The notes: generated by a model not told the origin, from the sequence alone. Counted from the stretch's first letter, positions 16,901-25,661 are shown. The stretch is 64,000 nucleotides of DNA from Streptomyces fragilis (GCF_003112515.1 NZ_BEVZ01000005.1:310001-374000), one strand, 5' to 3'. Numbers and translations are program-made.

Positions 16901-17257
16901 GACGCGGCGGGCACGAAGGTCGGCTCCTCCGCGGACGGTGACTCCGAGGAGTCCGTCTCCCTCAAGGCGCCGGCCGCCGGCACCTACACCGTCGAGGTCG
17001 ACGGCTACTCGATCCCGAGCGGCTCGACCCAGTACGACTACCTCGACGTGTTCTTCTCCGAGGCGCTCGGCACCGTCGCGGTGGACGGCACCACGGTGAA
17101 GCTCGCCGAGGGCGGCAAGGCGTCCTTCTCGGGCACCGTGACCGTCGGCGCGCCGGCCCCCGAGGGACGCGAGTTCTTCGGCCAGGTCCAGCTCGTCAAC
17201 GGCAACGGCACCCCGGCGGGCGTCGGCAGCGTGAAGATCGGCAACGTCACCGAGTAG
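13952..17257 (+). CDS. Secreted S8 (subtilisin) serine peptidase
   Basis: 1101-residue exported protease. A twin-Arg-free signal peptide (residues 1-~41, ending MAFAAGA) is followed by an I9-like propeptide (about 65-145) and a catalytic domain with D211 (GILDSGVD), H391 (HGTHVAG), oxyanion N489 (SAGNSGPG) and S587 (GTSMASP). D and H are about 180 residues apart because of an inserted domain at ~240-370. Fibronectin-like modules and a pre-peptidase C-terminal-type module (about 950-1030, DLDLNVYDAAGTKVGS) complete it. There is no membrane anchor. The ribosome site is weak (AAGGGA). Followed by a perfect hairpin terminator. Confidence 0.94.
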   Translation: MTSHSERTRISGARRAARIAAAAGLVAALSAAGPIPMAFAAGAAPAADQPAHGKSAHDKLGSEDAELLAAAQADGEKNVTMMVITEPGETEQVAEQLDAVTGATVGKSYDKLGYVRATVPTGKAESAIAAAAKLSSVQGIDLDKEVKLDDPRPDAGKKLSGGVEATGTYPAPDASTPARNPYNPSFETGAVDFVKQNPKADGRGVTIGILDSGVDLSHPALQRTTTGERKIVDWVTATDPVTEGDATWRRMTTTVAGPTFTVSTQAQGAQTFTAPAGSYKFNYFAESATLGGDMAGDLNRDGDTSDIWGVLYDATAGTMTVDLDDDLDFTDETAMKPYKDGHQVGWFGTDNPDTEVAERIPFVAEIRKDVVYNADGAKADYVNIGVIESTHGTHVAGITAANGLFGGKMNGAAPGAKLVSSRACTWTGGCTAVALTEGMVDLVVNRGVDIVNMSIGGLPALNNGDNDRSRLYTRLIDEYGVQLVISAGNSGPGVNTIGDPALSDKVISVGATASKETWAANYGSVVEKKYAMMPFSSRGPREDGGFTPTISAPGAAINTSQTWTKGGPVAEAGYSLPAGYSMLQGTSMASPQAAGASALLISAAKQKKIDLTPAKLRTALTSTANQIPGVQAYEQGAGLIDIVDAWDSIKHNAKAHEYTVKAPVDTNIDWALAEPGFGTGLYDREGGLKVGERKVYDVVVTRTTGSKASVLHKLSLKNNHGRTFDIVGSELVVLPLNKPVTVKVAAKPGSLGMHSAILEVNDPFTEGVDKQIMTSVIAASDVKHTFSASGTVQRNSHKSYFVTVPEGATSLEVALSGLAAKSQTRFISIHPYGVPSDPTSTVNCYPNYAGGDGGCKPEARFYAPTPGVWEIEVESRRTSPLLDNPYKLDVTLLGATFEPETLTIPEAKVGEPAAAEWTVENEFAAFEGKLVGGPLGSSKTDRPTIANHEVQEFTVVVPEGAGALNVSIGNVSDTASDLDLNVYDAAGTKVGSSADGDSEESVSLKAPAAGTYTVEVDGYSIPSGSTQYDYLDVFFSEALGTVAVDGTTVKLAEGGKASFSGTVTVGAPAPEGREFFGQVQLVNGNGTPAGVGSVKIGNVTE

Positions 17258-17293
17258 TACGGCCCGCGGCCCCGGCCGCGACCGGGTGACGAA

Positions 17294-17325
17294 GGGGCGG
17301 GCGTCCAGCACCGGACGCCCGCCCC
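17294..17325 (+). terminator. Hairpin terminator after S8 peptidase
   Basis: 13-bp perfect stem GGGGCGGGCGTCC with its complement and a 6-base loop, 36 bases after the stop. Confidence 0.75.
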
Positions 17326-17394
17326 TCCCTTGTGCCCTGGCCCCCGCGGCGCCTGGGGAGCGCCACGGGCACGACGGGCAGTGTCGCCCGGGGC

Positions 17395-17470
17395 AGAACC
17401 GCGCGGGTCATTCGGGGGAGAACCACGCGGGTCATCCCGGCGGCCAGCACCGCACGGGTCACCCCGGAGG
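17395..17470. repeat. Degenerate ~25-bp direct repeat, three copies
   Basis: The core CGCGGGTCA / CACGGGTCA recurs with GGGTCA at 17405, 17429 and 17456, in the gap and last codons of the minus-strand gene that ends at 17459. Confidence 0.55.
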
Positions 17471-18199
17471 GCAGGACCCGCTGCCCGGTTCGGGGCCCGC
17501 CGCGTCGAGGGCCGCGCGTTCGGCGGTCAGGCGGTCGCCGGTGGCCCACCGGCTTCCGGAGGGGTCCTCGACCACCAGGGCGCGGGTGCCGACCGGCAGG
17601 TCGGCGCGGGCGTCCTCGGGGAGCACCGTCACCGCGACGGGCGCGTCGGAGGCCTCCTGCTCGGGAACCCAGTACCGCTCGGCCTCCAGCGTCACCTCGA
17701 CATGGCCGTCGGTCAGCGGCCGCAGGGCCACCACCGTCCCCTCCACGGCCAGGCTCGCGCAGGCGACGTCCGGCCGGTAGCCGGACGCACCGGGGTCAGC
17801 CGCCTTCTCGTTGTTCCCGGCGTCGGGCTTCGCCTTGGCGTCCGAGGCGGAGTAACCGGCGTCACCGCGGACGGCGCCCGTCGCGCCGAGGTACATCACC
17901 CCGGTGAACGCGGCCGCCGCGGCCAGCCCGGCGCCCCACGTCACGGCGGACCGCCGCCGCGCGCGACGCCGCGCCGCGAGCACGTCGGCCGGGGCCGGGC
18001 CCGGGGCAGCGGCGGCGGGCGTGACCGGCGCGGCGGCGAGCGCGTCGCCGATGTCCCGCAGCGCCCCGCGCAGGAGCAGCACGTCCGCCTCGGCCGCCTC
18101 GTGGGCCTCGCGCGTCGCGTCGTCCGCGTCCGGCGCGACGGGGTCACCGTCCAGCACCGCCAGCAGCGGGTCCCACTCGTGTCCGGCGGGCATCCTCAC
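17459..18199 (-). CDS. Single-pass membrane protein, candidate anti-sigma partner
   Basis: 246-residue protein coded directly after a sigma-factor gene and overlapping its stop (GTGA, 18196-18199). An acidic Ala-rich N-terminal half has the helix EAHEAAEADVLLLRGALRDIG at about 32-52. There is one membrane segment near 85-105 (AVTWGAGLAAAAAFTGVMYLG) and an extracytoplasmic domain with two Cys residues. The topology and pairing suggest a regulator of the sigma factor, but the HxxxCxxC zinc motif of ZAS anti-sigma factors is absent, so this is inference from position. An ATG at 18193 is an alternative start. Confidence 0.75.
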   Translation of the reverse strand: MRMPAGHEWDPLLAVLDGDPVAPDADDATREAHEAAEADVLLLRGALRDIGDALAAAPVTPAAAAPGPAPADVLAARRRARRRSAVTWGAGLAAAAAFTGVMYLGATGAVRGDAGYSASDAKAKPDAGNNEKAADPGASGYRPDVACASLAVEGTVVALRPLTDGHVEVTLEAERYWVPEQEASDAPVAVTVLPEDARADLPVGTRALVVEDPSGSRWATGDRLTAERAALDAAGPEPGSGSCPPG

Positions 18200-18750
18200 A
18201 CCACCTCGTCCTCGTGCAGACGGGCCCGCAGCGCCCGCACCGCGCTGTGCAGCCGGCTCTTCACCGTGCCCTCCGGCACCCCCAGCTCCGCCGCGATGTC
18301 CCGCACCGCCAGGTCGGCGTAGAAGCGCAGGGTGACCACCTGCCGCTGGGCGTCGGTCAGCTCGTCCAGGCCGTGCGCAACGGACAGCTGCAGCACGCTG
18401 GACTCCTCGCCGGACGGCTGCTCGGCCGGCCGCAGCGAGGCCAGGCGCTCACCCACCCGTTCCTGGCGGCGGCGCGCCCGGTGCCAGTCCATCGCCCAGT
18501 TGGACGCCACCACCGCGGCCCACGCCGACACGTCCCGCGGGGCCTCCTTGCCGGCGGCGGACCGCTCCAGCAGGCGCAGCCGCACGTGCTGGACCCCGTC
18601 CGCCAGGTCGGCCTGCGGCACCCCGCCGAGCGCCAGCACCGCCCGCACCCGCCGTTCCTGCTCAGGCTCCAGCGGGTCGGCGGGGTCGGCCCCCGCCGCG
18701 CCTCTGAAGCGCACCCGTCCGCGCAGCACGCAGCCCCTCCCGTCACGCAC
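18196..18750 (-). CDS. Sigma-70 family (ECF/SigE-type) RNA polymerase sigma factor
   Basis: 184-residue sigma factor with region 2 (AAVVASNWAMDWHRARRRQ at about residues 75-93) and region 4 (LTDAQRQVVTLRFYADLAVRDIAAEL, then GVPEGTVKSRLHSAVRALRARL). GTG 18750 is chosen because the residues upstream in the open frame (to 19056) show no family similarity. The start is not backed by a clear ribosome site. It is followed by an overlapping membrane-protein gene and reads divergently from asd. It probably directs a small stress or envelope regulon including itself. Confidence 0.87.
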   Translation of the reverse strand: MRDGRGCVLRGRVRFRGAAGADPADPLEPEQERRVRAVLALGGVPQADLADGVQHVRLRLLERSAAGKEAPRDVSAWAAVVASNWAMDWHRARRRQERVGERLASLRPAEQPSGEESSVLQLSVAHGLDELTDAQRQVVTLRFYADLAVRDIAAELGVPEGTVKSRLHSAVRALRARLHEDEVV

Positions 18751-19076
18751 CTTCGCCCCTACGACGCCGGACGCCGCGGAAACGTTCGCCGTCGCAGGAA
18801 AATGGCGTTCGTCACACCGGCGGGCCGCCTCCGGAGGGATTGCGTCCCCCGCCCGTGTTCGCAGGATGCGCGCACGGGACGGCGGGCAGGCACCGCAGGA
18901 TCGCCGCCGGGCCGCCGTCCGCACCCCTGTCCGACCTGCGAGAGGACGGGCAAAGGATTGGACAGGCCACCCGGTGGCCGCCGCATGATGGAAACCGGAC
19001 ATCGCGCACCAGGGCACGCGCGGCGCCGCACACAGGACACAGACGTCGCAGCACACAGACGCAAGGGAGTCGCACC
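18751..19076. other. 326-bp divergent spacer between sigma gene and asd
   Basis: No credible gene on either strand. It must hold the promoters of both genes. The best asd candidate is TTGGAC at 18958-18963, but no good -10 lies at the right distance, so I do not call it. GCAAGGGAG just before asd acts as its ribosome site. Confidence 0.5.
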
Positions 19077-20096
19077 GTGAGGGTCGGAATCGTCGGAGCC
19101 ACCGGTCAGGTCGGCACGGTCATGCGCAGGATCCTCGCCGAGCGGAACTTCCCCGTCACGGAGCTGCGCCTGTTCGCCTCCGCCCGCTCCGCCGGCCGCG
19201 ATCTGGACGGCGTCACCGTCGAGGACGCCGCCACCGCCGACTACACCGGCCTGGACATCGTCCTCTTCTCGGCCGGCGGCGCCACCTCCAAGGCCCTCGC
19301 CGAGAAGGTCGCCTCCCAGGGCGCCGTGGTGATCGACAACTCCTCCGCCTGGCGCAAGGACCCCGAGGTCCCGCTGGTCGTCTCCGAGGTCAACCCGCAG
19401 GCGATCGCCGACCGCCCCAAGGGCATCATCGCCAACCCGAACTGCACCACCATGGCGGCCATGCCGGTGCTGCGCCCGCTCCACGACGAGGCCGGCCTCG
19501 AGGCCCTGGTCGCCACCACCTACCAGGCCGTCTCCGGCTCCGGCGTGGCCGGCGTCGCCGAGCTGCACGGCCAGGTGCGCAAGGTGGTCGAGGAGGCCGA
19601 CAAGCTCACCCACGACGGCTCCGCGGTGGAGTTCCCCGAGCCCGACGTCTACAAGCGCCCCATCGCCTTCAACGTGCTGCCCTTCGCCGGCAACCTCGTC
19701 GAGGACGGCCTCGGCGAGACCGACGAGGAGCAGAAGCTCCGCAACGAGTCGCGCAAGATCCTCGGGATCCCCGGCCTCAAGGTCTCCGGAACCTGCGTGC
19801 GCGTGCCCGTCTTCTCCGGCCACTCCCTCCAGGTGAACGCCCGCTTCGCCCGCCCGATCAGCCCCGAGCGCGCCGCCGAGCTGCTGGCCGACGCCCCCGG
19901 CGTCGTCCTCACCGACATCCCCACCCCGCTCCAGGCGGCCGGTCAGGACCCGTCCTTCGTGGGCCGCATCCGCCGCGACGAGACGGTGGAGAACGGCCTC
20001 GCGCTGTTCGTCTCCAACGACAACCTGCGCAAGGGCGCTGCGCTGAACGCCGTCCAGATCGCGGAGCTCGTCGCCGCGGAGCTCTCCGCGAAGTAG
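19077..20096 (+). CDS. asd: Aspartate-semialdehyde dehydrogenase
   Basis: 339-residue enzyme that reduces aspartyl phosphate to aspartate semialdehyde, the branch point to lysine/DAP, methionine and threonine; cytoplasmic. The NADP-binding GATGQVG is at residues 7-13, the catalytic C123 in NPNCTTM, and the substrate loop SGTCVRVPVFSGHS is present. GTG 19077 has AAGGGA upstream. Aspartate kinase is not adjacent here. A hairpin follows the stop. Confidence 0.96.
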   Translation: MRVGIVGATGQVGTVMRRILAERNFPVTELRLFASARSAGRDLDGVTVEDAATADYTGLDIVLFSAGGATSKALAEKVASQGAVVIDNSSAWRKDPEVPLVVSEVNPQAIADRPKGIIANPNCTTMAAMPVLRPLHDEAGLEALVATTYQAVSGSGVAGVAELHGQVRKVVEEADKLTHDGSAVEFPEPDVYKRPIAFNVLPFAGNLVEDGLGETDEEQKLRNESRKILGIPGLKVSGTCVRVPVFSGHSLQVNARFARPISPERAAELLADAPGVVLTDIPTPLQAAGQDPSFVGRIRRDETVENGLALFVSNDNLRKGAALNAVQIAELVAAELSAK

Positions 20097-20116
20097 CCGC
20101 ACCCGTCATCCGGCAC

Positions 20117-20150
20117 GCCGGGCGGTCACCCTCACGGGTGGCCGCCCGGC
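20117..20150 (+). terminator. Hairpin terminator after asd
   Basis: GCCGGGCGG and CACCC arms with one T/G mismatch pair with GGGTG and CCGCCCGGC; 4-base loop. Confidence 0.7.
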
Positions 20151-20274
20151 GGCGTTTCCCGGCGTCGTCCACAGGCGTCGGTCGGGTTCGTCCACAGGCG
20201 GGGTTACCTCATCGCGCGGAGGCCGGAGCCCGTGGAAGGATGACCGGACCTACGCACAACGAGGAGATGACCGC

Positions 20275-22857
20275 GTGCCTGGCACCAATCTGACCCGCGA
20301 AGAGGCACAGCAGCGGGCCGAGCTGCTCACCGTCGACTCGTACGAGATCGAGCTCGACATCTCCGGCGCGCCGGAGGGGGAGACGACCTACCGGTCCGTC
20401 ACCACGGTGCGCTTCACGTCCGCCCGAGACGGGGACTCCTTCATCGACCTGGTCGCGCCCGCCGTCCTCGAGGTCACCCTCAACGGTGACCCGCTGGACC
20501 CGGCCGAGGTCTTCCAGGACTCGCGGATCGCGCTGCCCGGCCTGCTCGAGGGCCCCAACGTCCTGCGGGTGGTCGCGGACTGCGCCTACACCAACACCGG
20601 TGAGGGCCTGCACCGCTTCGTCGACCCGGTCGACGACCAGACCTACCTGTACACCCAGTTCGAGGTGCCCGACGCCCGTCGCGTCTTCGCCTCGTTCGAG
20701 CAGCCCGACCTCAAGGCGACCTTCCAGTTCACCGTGAAGGCTCCCGCGGGCTGGAGCGTGATCTCGAACTCGCCCACCCCGGAGGCCAAGGACGGCGTCT
20801 GGGCCTTCGAGCCGACCCCGCGGATCTCGTCCTACATCACGGCGCTGATCGCCGGCCCCTACCACTCGGTGCACAGCACCTACGAGAAGGACGGCCGTAC
20901 GGTCCCGCTCGGGATCTACTGCCGTCCGTCGCTGGCCGAGCACCTGGACGCCGACCACATCTTCGAGGTCACCCGCCTGGGCTTCGACTGGTTCGAGGCG
21001 AAGTTCGACCACGCGTACCCGTTCGCCAAGTACGACCAGCTCTTCGTGCCCGAGTTCAACGCCGGCGCCATGGAGAACGCGGGCGCGGTCACCATCCGCG
21101 ACCAGTACGTCTTCCGCTCCAAGGTCACCGACGCCGCCTACGAGCGCCGCGCCGAGACGATCCTCCACGAGCTGGCCCACATGTGGTTCGGCGACCTGGT
21201 CACCATGGAGTGGTGGAACGACCTCTGGCTGAACGAGTCGTTCGCCACCTACACCTCGGTCGCCTGCCAGGCCGCCGCGCCCGGCTCCCGCTGGCCGCAC
21301 GCCTGGACCACGTTCGCCAACTCCGAGAAGACCTGGGCGTACCGGCAGGACCAGCTGCCGTCCACCCACCCGATCATGGCGGACATCAACGACCTCGAAG
21401 ACGTCATGGTCAACTTCGACGGCATCACCTACGCCAAGGGCGCCAGCGTCCTGAAGCAGCTGGTGGCGTACGTCGGCGAGGACGAGTTCTTCCGCGGCGT
21501 GCAGGCCTACTTCAAGCGTCACGCCTTCGGCAACACGCGCCTGCCCGACCTGCTGGGCGCGCTGGAGGAGACCTCCGGCCGTGACCTGAAGAACTGGTCG
21601 AAGAAGTGGCTGGAGACGGCCGGCATCAACATCCTCCGCCCGGAGCTGGAGACCGACGACGCCGGTGTCATCACCTCCTTCGCCGTCCGCCAGGAGGCTC
21701 CCGCGCTGCCCGCCGGAGCCAAGGGCGAGGCGCTGCTGCGTCCGCACCGCATCGCGATCGGCCTCTACGGCCTCGACGCGGCGAGCGGCAAGCTGGTGCG
21801 CACCGAGCGCCTCGAGCTGGACGTCGACGGCGAGCTGACCGAGGTCCCGCAGCTGGCCGGCACGGCCCGCCCGGACGTCGTCCTGCTCAACGACGACGAC
21901 CTGTCCTACGCCAAGGTCCGCCTCGACGAGCGCTCGCTGGCCTTCGTCACCGAGCACCTCGGCGACTTCGAGTCCTCGCTGCCGCGCGCCCTGTGCTGGG
22001 CGTCCGCCTGGGACATGACCCGCGACGGCGAGCTGGCCACCCGCGACTACCTGGAGCTGGTGCTCTCCGGCATCGGCAAGGAGTCGGACATCGGCGTCGT
22101 CCAGTCCCTGCACCGGCAGGTCAAGCTGGCGCTGGAGACGTACGCGGCCCCCGCCGACCGGGACGCGCTGCTCGCCCGCTGGACCGAGGCCGCCCTGGCC
22201 CACCTGCGGTCGGCCGAGCCGGGCAGCGACCACCAGCTCGCCTGGGCCCGCGCCTTCGCCGACGCGGCCCGCACGCCGGACCAGCTGGACCTGCTCGAGG
22301 CCCTGCTCGACGGTTCCCGCAGCCTCGACGGTCTCGCCGTCGACGCCGAGCTGCGCTGGGCCCTGGTGCAGCGGCTCGCCGCCACCGGCCGGTTCGACGA
22401 GGCGGAGATCGCCGCCGAGTACGAGCGCGACCGCACCGCGGCCGGCGAGCGGCACGCCGCGACGGCCCGCGCCGCGCGGCCGACGCCGGAGGCCAAGGCC
22501 GAGGCGTGGGCGGCGGTCGTCGAGTCCGACAAGCTGCCCAACGCCGTGCAGGAAGCCGTGATCATGGGCTTCGTGCAGAGCGAGCAGCGCCAGCTGCTGG
22601 CACCGTACACGGACAAGTACTTCGAGGCGCTGAAGAGCGTCTGGGAGTCCCGCTCCTTCGAGCTGGCCTCGCAGATCGCGGTGGGCCTGTACCCCGGGGT
22701 GCAGGTCTCCGAGGACACGCTGGCCCGCACCGACGCGTGGCTGTCCTCGGCCGAGCCGGTCGCGGCGCTGCGGCGCATCGTGACCGAGTCGCGGGCGGGC
22801 GTGGAGCGCGCCCTGCGCGCCCAGGCCGCCGACGAGGCCGCCGCCGGCGTCAGGTGA
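20275..22857 (+). CDS. pepN: M1 family aminopeptidase N
   Basis: 860-residue zinc aminopeptidase releasing N-terminal residues from peptides; cytoplasmic, no signal peptide. The exopeptidase motif GAMEN is present, with zinc ligands H298, H302 and E321 and catalytic E299 (HELAHMWFGD..ESFA). The C-terminal ERAP1-like helical domain runs from about 520 to 850. GTG 20275 follows GAGGAG by 9 bases. It converges on a second M1 gene of the same length and architecture at 23091-25661. Confidence 0.96.
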   Translation: MPGTNLTREEAQQRAELLTVDSYEIELDISGAPEGETTYRSVTTVRFTSARDGDSFIDLVAPAVLEVTLNGDPLDPAEVFQDSRIALPGLLEGPNVLRVVADCAYTNTGEGLHRFVDPVDDQTYLYTQFEVPDARRVFASFEQPDLKATFQFTVKAPAGWSVISNSPTPEAKDGVWAFEPTPRISSYITALIAGPYHSVHSTYEKDGRTVPLGIYCRPSLAEHLDADHIFEVTRLGFDWFEAKFDHAYPFAKYDQLFVPEFNAGAMENAGAVTIRDQYVFRSKVTDAAYERRAETILHELAHMWFGDLVTMEWWNDLWLNESFATYTSVACQAAAPGSRWPHAWTTFANSEKTWAYRQDQLPSTHPIMADINDLEDVMVNFDGITYAKGASVLKQLVAYVGEDEFFRGVQAYFKRHAFGNTRLPDLLGALEETSGRDLKNWSKKWLETAGINILRPELETDDAGVITSFAVRQEAPALPAGAKGEALLRPHRIAIGLYGLDAASGKLVRTERLELDVDGELTEVPQLAGTARPDVVLLNDDDLSYAKVRLDERSLAFVTEHLGDFESSLPRALCWASAWDMTRDGELATRDYLELVLSGIGKESDIGVVQSLHRQVKLALETYAAPADRDALLARWTEAALAHLRSAEPGSDHQLAWARAFADAARTPDQLDLLEALLDGSRSLDGLAVDAELRWALVQRLAATGRFDEAEIAAEYERDRTAAGERHAATARAARPTPEAKAEAWAAVVESDKLPNAVQEAVIMGFVQSEQRQLLAPYTDKYFEALKSVWESRSFELASQIAVGLYPGVQVSEDTLARTDAWLSSAEPVAALRRIVTESRAGVERALRAQAADEAAAGVR

Positions 22858-22953
22858 CGCGGCGCGGCTGACCCGCGGCCGGCCTGACTCCCGCCGCCCG
22901 CCCCCGCTGTCGCGGGCGGCGGACGGCGCGGGCCGCGCGCGAGGCAACGCAAG

Positions 22954-22984
22954 AGGGGGCGCCCGGTACCACCGGGCGCCCCCT
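22954..22984. terminator. Bidirectional hairpin between the two M1 peptidases
   Basis: 14-bp perfect stem AGGGGGCGCCCGGT with its complement and a 3-base loop. It is followed to about 23100 by scattered copies of GACCCGCGTCA in both orientations that could form further hairpins. Confidence 0.75.
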
Positions 22985-22985
22985 C

Positions 22986-23100
22986 CCGCGTCACGGGCCG
23001 CGCGTGACAAGACCCGCGTCAGGGGCCGAGCATCATGGGACCCGCGCGTGACGGGACCCGCGTCGAGGGACGCGGGTCACCGAACCCGCGTCACGCGGCC
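22986..23100. repeat. Interspersed GACCCGCGTCA-type short repeats
   Basis: About six variants of CCCGCGTCA and its complement TGACGCGGG fall within 115 bp between the two M1 peptidase genes; the last touches the stop of the minus-strand gene. Confidence 0.55.
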
Positions 23101-25661
23101 GCGTCGCACCCCTGGGCGGCCAGCGCCCGGGCGAGGTCGTCGCGCGCCTCGAGGACCAGGCGGCGCAGCGCCGGCGCCGCGTCCTCGTGCGCCGTCAGCC
23201 ACGCGTCGGTCGCCTCCAGCGTGGCGGTGGAGTCCTGGTGCCACGGGTACAGCCCCACCACCAGGTCCTGGCCGATCTGGATGGACCGCTCCGCCCACAC
23301 CCGCTCGAGCATCGCGAAGTACCGCTCGGCGTACGGCGCGAGCAGCCCCCGCTGGGACGCCTGGGAGAACCCGCCGATGGTCGCCTCCACCAGCGCGTTG
23401 GACAGCGCGTCCGACTCCACGAGCGCGTCCCAGGCCTCCGCCTTGACCGCCTCCGACGGCCGTGCCGCGAGGCACCGCACCTGACGCCTCTCGCCCGACG
23501 CCGTGTTGTCCCGGGCCCGCTCCTCGGCGAGCGCCGCCTCGTCGGCCGTGCCGTGCGCGGCCAGCGGCTCCAGGAAGTCCCAGCGCAGCTCCTGGTCGAT
23601 CTCCAGGCCGTCGATCTTCTCGGTGCCGTCCAGCAGCCCCCGCAGCAACGCGAACTCACCCTCCCCGGAGGCGACGGAGGCCAGGAACCGGGCCCAGGCG
23701 AGCTGGTGCTCGCCGCCCGCGGCGGCGGCCCGCAGCTCACGCAGCGCGCCCTCGGCCAGCAGCCGCTCGCCCTCCGGCCGCCAGGCGGGCGCCGCGTAGC
23801 GCACCAGCGCGGTGTGCGCCCAGGCGTGGAGCATCTGCAGCACGCCGATCTCGGTCTCCACCCCGGCGAACCGCACCACCAGGGCCACGAACTCGCGGGC
23901 CGGCAGCAGCGCGTCCCGGGTCATGTTCCACAGCGCCGACCAGCACAGCGCCCGCGCCAGCGGGTCCGTCAGCGAGCCCAGGTGCTCGCGCAGCGTGGCC
24001 AGCGAGGTCTCGTCGAAGCGGGCCTTGCAGTAGGTGAGGTCGTCGTCGTTGACCAGCACCAGGTCCGGCGCGTCCGCGCCGGCCAGGTCGCCGATCACCG
24101 TGCGGGCGCCGGAGACGTCGGCCTCGGCCCGGGCGTAGCGGACCAGCTCGCCCCCCTCGACCCGGTAGAGGCCGATCGCGACCCGGTGCGGGCGCAGCGT
24201 CGGGTGGGACTCGGCGGCCTCCTGCACCACCGCCAGCTCCTCGACGCGTCCGTCGGCGTCCAGCAGCACCTGCGGGGTGAGCGAGTTGACCCCGGCGGTC
24301 TGCAGCCAGGCCTTGGCCCAGGAGGTCATGTCCCGGCCGCTGGTCTCGCCGAGCACCGACAGCAGGTCGCCCAGGCGCGTGTTGCCGTAGGCGTGGCGCT
24401 TGAAGTAGCGGCGCGCGCCCTCCAGGAAGGCGTCCCGGCCCACGTAGGCCACCAGCTGCTTGAGCACGCTGGCGCCCTTGGCGTAGGTGATGCCGTCGAA
24501 GTTGAGCTTGGCGTCCTCCAGGTCGCGGATGTCCGCGGTGACCGGGTGCGTGGAGGGCAGCTGGTCGGCCCGGTAGGCCCACGACTTGCGCATGTTGGCG
24601 AAGCTGATCCAGCCGTCGGTGAAACGGGTGGCCTCGACCAAGGAGAAGGTGCCCATGAAGTCGGCGAAGGACTCCTTGAGCCACAGGTCGTCCCACCACT
24701 CCATGGTGACCAGGTCGCCGAACCACATGTGGGCCATCTCGTGGAGGATGGTGGTGGCCCGCCGCTCGTAGGAGGTCCGGGTCACCTTGCCCCGGTAGAT
24801 GTACTCCTCGCGGAAGGTGACCATGCCCGGGTTCTCCATGGCGCCGAGGTTGTACTCGGGCACGAAGGCCTGGTCGTACTTGCCGAACGGGTACGGGTAG
24901 TCGAAGTTCTCGTGGAAGAAGTCCAGGCCCTGCTTGGTGATCAGGAAGACGTCGTCGGCGTCGAAGTACGGGGCCAGCCCCTTGCGGCACATCGCGCCCA
25001 GCGGGATCTCCAGCCGGGTGCCGTCGGGCAGCTCACGGCTGTAGCTGTCCGTCACGTAGTGGTACGGGCCGGCCACGACCGCCGTGATGTAGGTGGAGAT
25101 CGGCCGGGTCTCCGCAAACCGCCACACCCCGTCGGTGAGTTCGCCGGCGCCGTTGCTCCACGCCGTCCAGCCCTCGGGGGCCCGCACCTCGAAGCGGAAC
25201 GGCGCCTTGAGGTCGGGCTGCTCGAAGTTGGCGAAGACGCGGCGGGCGTCGGCGGGCTCGTACTGGGTGTAGAGGTAGACCTCGCCGTCCTCCGGGTCGA
25301 CGAAGCGGTGCATGCCCTCGCCGGTGCGGGAGTAGGCGCACTGCGCGTCGACGACCAGCTCGTTCTCGGCGGCGAGGTCCTCCAGCTGGATGCGTGAGCC
25401 GTCGAAGACGGCGCCCGGGTCCAGGTCGCGTCCGTTGAGGGAGACCGCGGTGACGCTCGGCGCGATCAGGTCCGCGAAGGTCGCGGCGCCGGGCTCGGCG
25501 CAGCGGAAGCGGATCGTGGTGACGGAGCGGAAGGTCCGCGGGCCGTCACCCGTGTGCTCCCCGAGGGCCGAACGCAGGTCGAGCGACACCTCGTAGGCGT
25601 CGACCGACAGCAGCGCGGCCCGCTCGCGGGCCTCCTCGCGGGACAGATTCTCACCGGGCAA
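23091..25661 (-). CDS. M1 family aminopeptidase, second paralogue
   Basis: 856-residue zinc aminopeptidase homologous to the neighbouring M1 gene along its whole length. GAMEN is followed by Pro instead of Ala; zinc ligands are H307, H311 and E330, with E308 catalytic (HEMAHMWFGD..ESFA). It starts with TTG 25661 (encoding LPGENLSREEA, parallel to VPGTNLTREEA of the paralogue), supported by GGAGGAG 7 bases upstream. Acidic-loop differences such as ALGEHTGDGPRTF near residues 32-44 suggest altered specificity. Both are probably active; an ancient duplication with inversion is my inference. Confidence 0.95.
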   Translation of the reverse strand: MPGENLSREEARERAALLSVDAYEVSLDLRSALGEHTGDGPRTFRSVTTIRFRCAEPGAATFADLIAPSVTAVSLNGRDLDPGAVFDGSRIQLEDLAAENELVVDAQCAYSRTGEGMHRFVDPEDGEVYLYTQYEPADARRVFANFEQPDLKAPFRFEVRAPEGWTAWSNGAGELTDGVWRFAETRPISTYITAVVAGPYHYVTDSYSRELPDGTRLEIPLGAMCRKGLAPYFDADDVFLITKQGLDFFHENFDYPYPFGKYDQAFVPEYNLGAMENPGMVTFREEYIYRGKVTRTSYERRATTILHEMAHMWFGDLVTMEWWDDLWLKESFADFMGTFSLVEATRFTDGWISFANMRKSWAYRADQLPSTHPVTADIRDLEDAKLNFDGITYAKGASVLKQLVAYVGRDAFLEGARRYFKRHAYGNTRLGDLLSVLGETSGRDMTSWAKAWLQTAGVNSLTPQVLLDADGRVEELAVVQEAAESHPTLRPHRVAIGLYRVEGGELVRYARAEADVSGARTVIGDLAGADAPDLVLVNDDDLTYCKARFDETSLATLREHLGSLTDPLARALCWSALWNMTRDALLPAREFVALVVRFAGVETEIGVLQMLHAWAHTALVRYAAPAWRPEGERLLAEGALRELRAAAAGGEHQLAWARFLASVASGEGEFALLRGLLDGTEKIDGLEIDQELRWDFLEPLAAHGTADEAALAEERARDNTASGERRQVRCLAARPSEAVKAEAWDALVESDALSNALVEATIGGFSQASQRGLLAPYAERYFAMLERVWAERSIQIGQDLVVGLYPWHQDSTATLEATDAWLTAHEDAAPALRRLVLEARDDLARALAAQGCDAAA

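Noticed and set aside
13790..17311. Very long open frame antisense to the S8 peptidase
   Set aside because: A GC-rich shadow: Gly/Arg/Val/Asp-rich product with no domain, while the sense strand has a full catalytic triad and signal peptide.
18751..19056. Extension of the sigma factor to 19056
   Set aside because: The upstream 102 residues are Cys/Arg/Ala-rich without sigma-region similarity and cover the divergent asd promoter region.
20209..23010. Long open frame antisense to pepN
   Set aside because: Same shadow effect. The opposite frame encodes a complete M1 peptidase.
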